DNA from: JAZDJJ01 sp043804035
Lineage (GTDB): Bacteria; Bacteroidota; Bacteroidia; Palsa-948
Direction of reading: 5' to 3'
DNA length: 10,831 bases
Assembly (NCBI GenBank): GCA_043804035.1
Contig: JAZDJJ010000173.1
Coordinates: 1-10,831 of the forward strand
A program made the position numbers and the translations under genes. This document shows, in pieces, positions 6,388 to 10,831 of this stretch (position 1 is its first letter; each line of letters begins with the position of its first letter). A model generated the notes under the pieces. That model had not been told where the DNA came from. It did no database searches and saw nothing but the letters and a program-made list of their open reading frames with translations.

Positions 6388-6523
6388 GCAGTTCTAAAAA
6401 TACAAATAAACGTCATTGCGAAGGAGGAACGACTGAAGCAATCTGTTTTTTCATGTAGAAATAGAGATTGCTTCCTGCTTCGTGCCTCGCAGTCGCAATG
6501 ACGAAACTAATTTTTGGAACTGC
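6388..6523. repeat. 136-bp miniature palindromic repeat, copy 2 (MITE-like)
   Basis: Same length and orientation as the copy at 1-136, with four substitutions (about 97% identity). The terminal inverted repeats are gcagttctaaaaat at 6388-6401 and its complement at 6510-6523, with one mismatch. They may extend two bases further out (6386-6525). The internal hairpin arms are 6411-6444 and 6465-6503. It sits between the divergent thiH and recQ, 40 bases from the thiH ATG, so it lies within or next to the thiH promoter. No clear target duplication is visible (ctaat to the left, ttatt to the right). Confidence 0.88.
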
Positions 6524-6603
6524 TCTTATTTTCTCTTGAAATGATTGCATTCCATTATGAATGGTCTATAAACTGATGCCATACCTGAAAGTTGACGAGA
6601 CAC

Positions 6604-6633
6604 TTTTCCGCATACTTATGATTAGCATATTTG
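6604..6633 (+). promoter_or_regulatory. Possible recQ promoter
   Basis: CATATTTG at 6626-6633 differs by one base from the Bacteroidota -7 box TAnnTTTG. It is preceded at a suitable distance by TTTT (6604-6607) in place of the -33 TTTG. Transcription would begin near 6640, about 40 bases before the recQ ATG. The match is weak and the call tentative. Confidence 0.3.
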
Positions 6634-6679
6634 CAGTAAATTTGCTCTAAAAAAATCAGAGCAGATAATTTCGTAAAGC

Positions 6680-8584
6680 ATGACCATTCAGCAGATACTT
6701 TTAAAATATTGGGGATATAGTCAATTTCGTTCGCTACAAGAGGATATTATAAATTCAGTTCTTGCAGGGAACGACACGCTTGCACTGATGCCAACCGGTG
6801 GAGGAAAATCAATTTGCTTTCAGATTCCTGCACTTGCAAAAGAAGGCATTTGTATTGTTGTTACTCCGCTCATCGCATTGATGAAAGATCAGGTAGAAAA
6901 TATGAAGAATAAAGGAATCAAAGCAGTAGCGGTAACTTCAGGAATGAATAAACGTGAAATTGATATTACACTGGAAAATTGTATGTATGGCGATATTAAA
7001 TTTCTTTATCTCTCCCCAGAGCGTCTTCAAACAGAATTAGCACAAGTGAGGATAGAAAGAATGAAAGTGAATTTGATAGCAGTAGATGAGGCACATTGTA
7101 TTTCACAATGGGGATATGATTTTCGTCCGAGTTATCTGAAGATTGCTGATATACGGCAACTGCATCCTTCTGTTCCTGTTCTTGCGCTGACAGCCACAGC
7201 TACTCCTGAAATTGCTATAGATATTCAGCAGAAATTATTGTTCAAAAAAGAAAATCTTCTGAAAAAAAGTTTTGAAAGAAAAAATTTATCTTATGTTGTT
7301 CTGCAAGAAGAAGACAAACTAAATCGTTTAGTAAAAATTGCAAATAATGTTAATGGAACGGGAATAGTTTATGTTCGTAGCAGAAGAAAAACTCAGGAGA
7401 TAGCTGCTTTTTTGAATCACAACAAAATTACTGCTGATTATTATCATGCAGGAATTGAATCGCAACAGCGGGATTTAAAACAAGAGAGATGGATACGAAA
7501 CAAATTCCGCGTTATGGTTTGTACAAATGCTTTCGGAATGGGAATTGACAAACACGATGTTCGTTTTGTAGTTCACATGAATCTGCCTGATTGTATAGAA
7601 TCTTATTTTCAGGAAGCAGGACGTGCGGGAAGAGATGAGAAAAAAGCATATTCCGTTTTGTTCTATAACGATTCAGATAAAATAGAACTCATGTATAATC
7701 TGCAAATGAGTTTTCCTCCACTTGAAGAGATTCGTAAAACTTATCAGGCACTGTCTAATTATTTTCAGATTCCTACCGGCGCTGGTAAAGGAATTTCTTT
7801 TGATTTTGATATCAATGATTTCTCTTCTTGTTACAATTTAAACTTATTGATAACATATAACTCCATAAAATTTTTGGAAAAGGAGGGCTATCTGGCAGTT
7901 ACCGATGCATTTTATCAGCCATCAAAAATTCGCTTCACAGTCAATAAAGAAGAGTTATACAAATTTCAGGTTGAAAATCAATCAAGGGATGATTTTATCA
8001 AATTACTTTTACGTTCCTATTCAGGAATATTTGATAACTACATAAGAATTTCCGAATCCGAAATCGGAAGAAGAATCGGAATGACTATTGAAGATGTCAG
8101 AAAAATATTAGTAGAATTACAAAAGTTTGGTATTCTGGAATTTTTTCCTCAAACAGAAAAGTCGCAGATTATTTTTTTGCAGGAAAGAATTGATGCAAAA
8201 GATATTCAGATAGCAGAAGAAAATTTAAAAAAGAGAAAAGCGAAATCTCAGGAAAGATTAAACGGGATACTTCATTATGCAACCGAAATAACTAAATGCC
8301 GTAGTAAAGTTTTGCTTTCTTATTTTGGAGAAACCGATTCTTACCGATGTGGAGTTTGTGATATTTGTCTTGAACGTAATAAATTAGAACTAAGTAATCT
8401 TGAATTTGAAAATGTTTCGGAACAGATAAAAAAACTATTATCGTCTGATACACTTTCATTGCATGAACTGATTAACTTAGTGAAAAATACAGGAGATGAT
8501 AAATCTATTACTGTTGTCCGATGGCTGATTGATACAAAAAAAATGATTGAAGCAGGAAATAATAAATGGAAATGGGCAAAATGA
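6680..8584 (+). CDS. recQ: RecQ-family ATP-dependent DNA helicase
   Basis: 3'-5' DNA helicase of the RecQ family, acting in recombination and repair. The 634 residues show Walker A PTGGGKS (38-44), DEAHCISQWG (136-145), TATAT (171-175), GIVYVRSRRKT (228-238), YYHAG (254-258) and the motif VI block QEAGRAGRDE (311-320). Zinc-type cysteines lie at 540, 557, 560 and 563, some 200 residues after the helicase core. In E. coli RecQ the zinc domain follows the core directly. The segment at about 380-500, with ISESEIGRRIGMTIEDVRKILVEL (457-480), looks like a winged helix placed before the zinc site. No clear HRDC domain follows, only about 70 residues. The alternative order suggests a RecQ paralogue rather than the canonical type. 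The stop overlaps the glycosylase start (ATGA), so the two genes form an operon. Confidence 0.93.
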   Translation: MTIQQILLKYWGYSQFRSLQEDIINSVLAGNDTLALMPTGGGKSICFQIPALAKEGICIVVTPLIALMKDQVENMKNKGIKAVAVTSGMNKREIDITLENCMYGDIKFLYLSPERLQTELAQVRIERMKVNLIAVDEAHCISQWGYDFRPSYLKIADIRQLHPSVPVLALTATATPEIAIDIQQKLLFKKENLLKKSFERKNLSYVVLQEEDKLNRLVKIANNVNGTGIVYVRSRRKTQEIAAFLNHNKITADYYHAGIESQQRDLKQERWIRNKFRVMVCTNAFGMGIDKHDVRFVVHMNLPDCIESYFQEAGRAGRDEKKAYSVLFYNDSDKIELMYNLQMSFPPLEEIRKTYQALSNYFQIPTGAGKGISFDFDINDFSSCYNLNLLITYNSIKFLEKEGYLAVTDAFYQPSKIRFTVNKEELYKFQVENQSRDDFIKLLLRSYSGIFDNYIRISESEIGRRIGMTIEDVRKILVELQKFGILEFFPQTEKSQIIFLQERIDAKDIQIAEENLKKRKAKSQERLNGILHYATEITKCRSKVLLSYFGETDSYRCGVCDICLERNKLELSNLEFENVSEQIKKLLSSDTLSLHELINLVKNTGDDKSITVVRWLIDTKKMIEAGNNKWKWAK

Positions 8585-9150
8585 AATTAGAAAAAGATTT
8601 TTACACGAGGGAAGATGTTGTATTAATTGCAAAGGAATTATTGGGCAAATATATTTTCACGAAAATAAATGAGAAACTTACAGCAGGAATTATCACAGAA
8701 ACAGAAGCGTATGCAGGAGTAAAAGACCGCGCTTGCCATGCTTACAATAACTTAAGAACAAAAAGAACGGAAGTGATGTATGCCGAGGGCGGTGTTGCTT
8801 ATGTGTATTTTTGTTATGGGATGCATCATTTGTTTAATATAGTTACAAATAAAAAAAATATTCCCGAAGCCATTCTTATCCGAGCAGTAAAACCTATTGA
8901 AGGAATAAAAATAATTTTAAGAAGAAGAAAAAGAAAATTTCTCACGGATAATATTTGTTCCGGTCCCGGCACAGTTACGCAAGCACTGGGAATAAAAACG
9001 ATGCACACCGGTATCACTCTGACGGGCAACATTATTTGGATTGAAGACAGAGGAATAAAATATAATGAAAGTGAAATAAAAAAAAATCCCCGCATAGGTG
9101 TTAATTATGCGGGAACTGATGCTTTGTTGCCTTATCGGTTCGGGATATAG
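8581..9150 (+). CDS. 3-methyladenine DNA glycosylase (AAG/MPG family)
   Basis: Monofunctional glycosylase that removes alkylated purines such as 3-methyladenine in base excision repair. With the start at 8581 the protein has 189 residues, normal for bacterial members. ETEAY (40-44) carries Glu42 and Tyr44, matching human AAG Glu125 and Tyr127. His53 matches the active-site His136. YVYFCYGMHHLFN (74-86), CSGPG (126-130) and the C-terminal RIGVNYAGTDALLPYRF are further family marks. I chose 8581 because its ATG overlaps the recQ stop as ATGA and gives a family-like N-terminus. An in-frame ATG at 8566 would add five residues and a 19-base overlap. Coupling to a helicase gene fits a DNA-repair operon. 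Confidence 0.93.
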   Translation: MKLEKDFYTREDVVLIAKELLGKYIFTKINEKLTAGIITETEAYAGVKDRACHAYNNLRTKRTEVMYAEGGVAYVYFCYGMHHLFNIVTNKKNIPEAILIRAVKPIEGIKIILRRRKRKFLTDNICSGPGTVTQALGIKTMHTGITLTGNIIWIEDRGIKYNESEIKKNPRIGVNYAGTDALLPYRFGI

Positions 9151-9156
9151 AAATAG

Positions 9157-9347
9157 GATAAAAATCAAAAAGGATTTATAGAAGAAACTAAATCCGAAAT
9201 CCAAAGAACCAAATCCCTGCCTGCGGCAGGCAGGCGAAACAAACAACAAATATTAAAATCACGAATACTAAACAAAATTGATAATTATACACCTGCCTGC
9301 CGCAGGCAGGTAAACGGGATAAAAATCCAAAAAGATTTATAGAAGAA
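9157..9347. repeat. Direct repeat pair with two GC palindromes
   Basis: About 30 bases at 9157-9186, starting ggataaaaatc and ending gatttatagaagaa, recur at 9317-9347 with one-base indels. Between the copies lie two near-identical GC-rich palindromes, 9216-9234 (cctgcctgc, g, then its complement) and 9291-9311 (acctgcctgc, c, then its complement), in otherwise AT-rich text. No coding potential is seen. Such cctgcctgc palindromes are common dispersed repeats in Bacteroidota genomes. They lie 65 bases or more after the glycosylase gene and could help end its transcript, though neither is followed by a T-run. Confidence 0.7.
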
Positions 9348-9359
9348 TATTTAAGAACA

Positions 9360-9386
9360 CTCGGATTACGCTTCGCTAAATCCGAG
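9360..9386. repeat. Short hairpin, 8-bp stem
   Basis: ctcggatt at 9360-9367 pairs perfectly with aatccgag at 9379-9386 around an 11-base loop (acgcttcgcta), followed by a GC-rich run to about 9406. No T-run follows on either strand, so I do not call it a terminator. Possibly another dispersed palindrome. Confidence 0.5.
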
Positions 9387-9447
9387 CGAGCGGGGGAGAG
9401 CGGGGTATTATGGGCAGATTATCTTATTTTTACACGAAAGCAAAACA

Positions 9448-9483
9448 AGTGAACGAACAGTTTTTTACAACAGTCCGTTCACT
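9448..9483 (-). terminator. Rho-independent terminator of the small membrane protein gene
   Basis: Read on the minus strand, a 15-bp stem (one mismatch and one G-T pair) closes a six-base loop (GTAAAA) and is followed by the T-rich TTGTTTTG. The outer eight pairs, AGTGAACG with CGTTCACT, are perfect. It begins 24 bases beyond the stop of the 58-residue gene at 9508-9684, which supports that gene being expressed. Confidence 0.65.
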
Positions 9484-9507
9484 AAAAATGTACATTCATT
9501 GAACATT

Positions 9508-9684
9508 TTATTTGATTTTGTCATACAAATACATTGTCATACTTGGTATAAACAGAATTGAAAAGACACCAATTCCTAAAACACAACCAATGTGTCCTCC
9601 TGGCCAGTGCTGAATTAAAAATAAAGCCCCTAAACTGGTCAATGAAACAGAGATTGCTCCAGTAAAAAATGCAAATTTTTTCAT
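9508..9684 (-). CDS. Small two-helix membrane protein with GldL-like HWPG motif
   Basis: A 58-residue frame from an ATG at 9684 to a TAA at 9508. The protein begins MKKFAFFTGAISVSLTSLGA, has a first hydrophobic helix at about 5-24, a short loop with QHWPGGH (25-31), a second helix at about 32-50, and ends YLYDKIK. The pattern helix, HWPG, helix is seen in GldL of the Bacteroidota gliding and type IX secretion motor and in many short membrane proteins of the phylum. The motif and hydrophobic pattern make this a real gene despite its size. It lacks the long periplasmic part of GldL, so it is not GldL itself, and its role is unknown. There is no Shine-Dalgarno sequence. An upstream ATG at 9695 is out of frame. 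A terminator follows, so the gene appears to be a single unit. Confidence 0.75.
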   Translation of the reverse strand: MKKFAFFTGAISVSLTSLGALFLIQHWPGGHIGCVLGIGVFSILFIPSMTMYLYDKIK

Positions 9685-9862
9685 ATTTTTTTCATTTTAA
9701 TTTCCCTACTCGTTTGGCTTTTTGGAAATCGCCCCGTTTTTGTCATGGTAGCTGGTCTCCACTATTTTATTTTTCATAAGAGTCTGTCTTGTCTAAAAGT
9801 GACAAACTAAATTGTCGGTGCTCTTGTCTGTCCCCCCACGCTTTGCGTTTTTTTAAACTTGC
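9685..9862. other. Leader region of the small gene, no further gene
   Basis: Minus-strand frames of only 21 and 23 codons occur here. Neither has a recognisable domain or start signal. The stretch is presumably the leader and promoter of the small membrane protein gene. I find no exact TAnnTTTG box in it. Confidence 0.4.
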
Positions 9863-10004
9863 ACATAACGGTTCGGGTGCTTATTTAGTGCGGAATTTCA
9901 AGGCACTAATCTGTCAAACCGAAACATAGTTAATTTACTGTAATGAACTTTCAAAATGCTCTGAACTCCGCATTGAATAAGCACCCTATTATACGCTGTT
10001 GAGT
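9863..10004 (-). repeat. Long attC-like palindrome at the 3' end of the DUF5714 gene
   Basis: Arms 9875-9894 and 9967-9986 are reverse complements with two mismatches in 20, and pairing continues inward past an unpaired base. Outside the arms stand ACATAAC (9863-9869) and GTTGAGT (9998-10004). These resemble the R boxes of integron attC sites, RYYYAAC and GTTRRRY: GTTGAGT fits fully and ACATAAC has one deviating base. The total of about 142 bases is within the range of long attC sites such as the Vibrio repeats. It begins 13 bases after the DUF5714 stop on the same strand, the layout of a gene cassette. No integrase gene is in the window. A dispersed palindrome of another kind is the alternative. 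Confidence 0.45.
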
Positions 10005-10017
10005 CCATTTGCTTCTC

Positions 10018-10831
10018 CTATACTACTTTAGGAAAGTAGAGGCACTTCTCCTTTCTACAGTTACGATGATCTTTATTAGAGTGAAAACAGGAAATCTTTT
10101 CCCGATGAATTGGCAGATGAACATCGAAGTACTCCTTCGCTGAGTTGTAAGATACGCCAAGAGCAGTTCTGACAAAACTCTTACAACACACTGGACCGAC
10201 ATCATTGGCAATAGTATCAATTGTCCGTGCTACGATGTGCATCGTAATGGCAGATTCTCTATCTTTGGGACAGGCTGCACCCAGAATGACGCTGAAAGCA
10301 GCACCTATCCCTATCGGCACACCACAAACACCTGTGAGGGCACAGTATGGAGGCATAGATTGTTTTTGTGTGCGCTTCATAGCTTCAACGATTTGCTCGT
10401 TGGATATGCTCAAAGACCCCTCATTCTTTAGCGCAGCTAAAAGTGATGCGGTAGCAATTAGGCCATGCTCACAACCCAAAAATGGTATCTTGGGATGAGC
10501 CATAAGTAGTTCTGCTATGGATAATGGGTCTTTCTCATTCGTAATGAGGGTGATGTCTTTAACAAGTTCAAACGCGCCTTTTCCGTGACACTCATCGCAG
10601 ACATAATGTCCCTTGGGACAGCGTACATACCCTGTCTCTTCCTTACCGCAGTAGTTACAGTCGACACTTGTAGCAGTTTCTAAGTATTCTAAGGACGTAC
10701 CACAAACCATGCAGTTTTCCGCTTTTTTTCCTTCTTCAGCGGGTTTACAACATTCTTTATTTGTGCTAACGCTTCCTTTCTTAGCAATTGCACGAAGAAT
10801 TTTCCCTTCCGTTTTAGTTTCCAATATTTCG
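10018..10831 (-). CDS. Cysteine-rich DUF5714-type protein (5' end beyond window)
   Basis: The frame is open to the right edge. The first possible start inside is a TTG at 10824, but the upstream codons GAA and ATA continue the frame, so the true start is probably outside. About 268 residues are visible. Counting from that TTG, paired cysteines at 38/41, 56/59 and 76/79 suggest zinc-ribbon-like sites. PKIPFLGCEHGLIAT (111-125), YCALTGVCGVPIGIGAA (160-176), GPVCCKSF (210-217) and the C-terminal Cys246, Cys256 and Cys261 match the DUF5714 pattern as I know it. That domain occurs alone or behind a SAM-dependent methyltransferase, and the Cys25-Cys26 linker would suit such a fusion. Function is unknown. 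GC is clearly higher than in neighbouring genes (about 42-55% in sampled lines), and an attC-like palindrome follows, both suggesting acquisition. Confidence 0.7.
   Translation of the reverse strand, partial: EILETKTEGKILRAIAKKGSVSTNKECCKPAEEGKKAENCMVCGTSLEYLETATSVDCNYCGKEETGYVRCPKGHYVCDECHGKGAFELVKDITLITNEKDPLSIAELLMAHPKIPFLGCEHGLIATASLLAALKNEGSLSISNEQIVEAMKRTQKQSMPPYCALTGVCGVPIGIGAAFSVILGAACPKDRESAITMHIVARTIDTIANDVGPVCCKSFVRTALGVSYNSAKEYFDVHLPIHREKISCFHSNKDHRNCRKEKCLYFPKVV

Noticed and set aside
8566..8580. Upstream start for the glycosylase gene
   Set aside because: It would add five residues outside the family core, whereas the ATG at 8581 overlaps the recQ stop as ATGA, a layout also used in the minus-strand operon here.
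8826..9249. Minus-strand frames of 89 and 110 codons over the glycosylase gene
   Set aside because: They lie antisense to a gene with clear AAG/MPG motifs, and their low-complexity hydrophobic text is what an A-rich opposite strand would give.
9702..9800. Minus-strand frames of 21 and 23 codons upstream of the small membrane protein
   Set aside because: They are too short, overlap each other, and lack a ribosome binding site or recognisable motif. They are treated as leader sequence.
1..10831. CRISPR array, toxin-antitoxin pair, phage defence island or tRNA genes
   Set aside because: I found no regularly spaced repeats, no small paired toxin-like frames, no restriction or nuclease genes besides the repair genes, and no tRNA-like cloverleaf.

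Overview
The window looks like chromosome from an uncultured or little-studied member of the Bacteroidota. The grounds are AT-rich composition (about 30-35% GC in most genes by eye), almost no Shine-Dalgarno sequences, a TAnnTTTG-type promoter box, dispersed palindromic repeats of the kind common in that phylum, and a small membrane protein with the GldL-like HWPG motif. There are no rRNA or tRNA genes, no CRISPR array, no phage genes and no transposase.

Layout. (1) Bases 1-136 are one copy of a 136-bp miniature palindromic repeat. It abuts the 3' end of cysH (142-858, minus), an assimilatory APS/PAPS reductase. (2) Divergent from cysH is a two-gene regulator operon, a Crp/Fnr-type factor (1122-1835) and a four-cysteine Rrf2-type factor (1838-2245). 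The control region between them holds two strong inverted repeats, one overlapping the likely promoter. (3) Bases 2246-2876 have no convincing gene. They hold a GC-richer cassette-like stretch ending in a half attC-like motif, and a 142-bp inverted-repeat element between convergent operons. (4) A tightly coupled minus-strand operon (6347 down to 2877) reads thiH, a NodB-type polysaccharide deacetylase, a glycosyltransferase, and thiF/moeB. Two carbohydrate genes thus sit between two thiamine-thiazole genes, and thiF carries a heptamer tandem repeat inside its reading frame. (5) A second, 97% identical copy of the 136-bp repeat (6388-6523) lies between the divergent thiH and recQ. (6) recQ (6680-8584) overlaps a 3-methyladenine DNA glycosylase gene (8581-9150), forming a small DNA-repair operon. 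(7) Bases 9151-10017 are repeat-rich: GC palindromes, a direct repeat, an intrinsic terminator, a 58-residue membrane protein gene and a long attC-like palindrome. (8) From 10018 to the right edge is the 3' part of a cysteine-rich DUF5714-type gene of clearly higher GC, probably acquired.

How the parts fit. The left part is a sulfur-assimilation enzyme with two candidate sensors beside it; control of cysH by the Rrf2/Crp pair is inferred from position. ThiH and ThiF both feed the thiazole branch of thiamine synthesis, but thiC, thiG, thiS and thiE are absent, so that pathway must be completed elsewhere. No wholly new multi-gene system is evident. The best leads are the thi/carbohydrate operon, the attC-like palindrome against the DUF5714 gene, the heptamer repeat written into thiF, and the paired miniature repeats.
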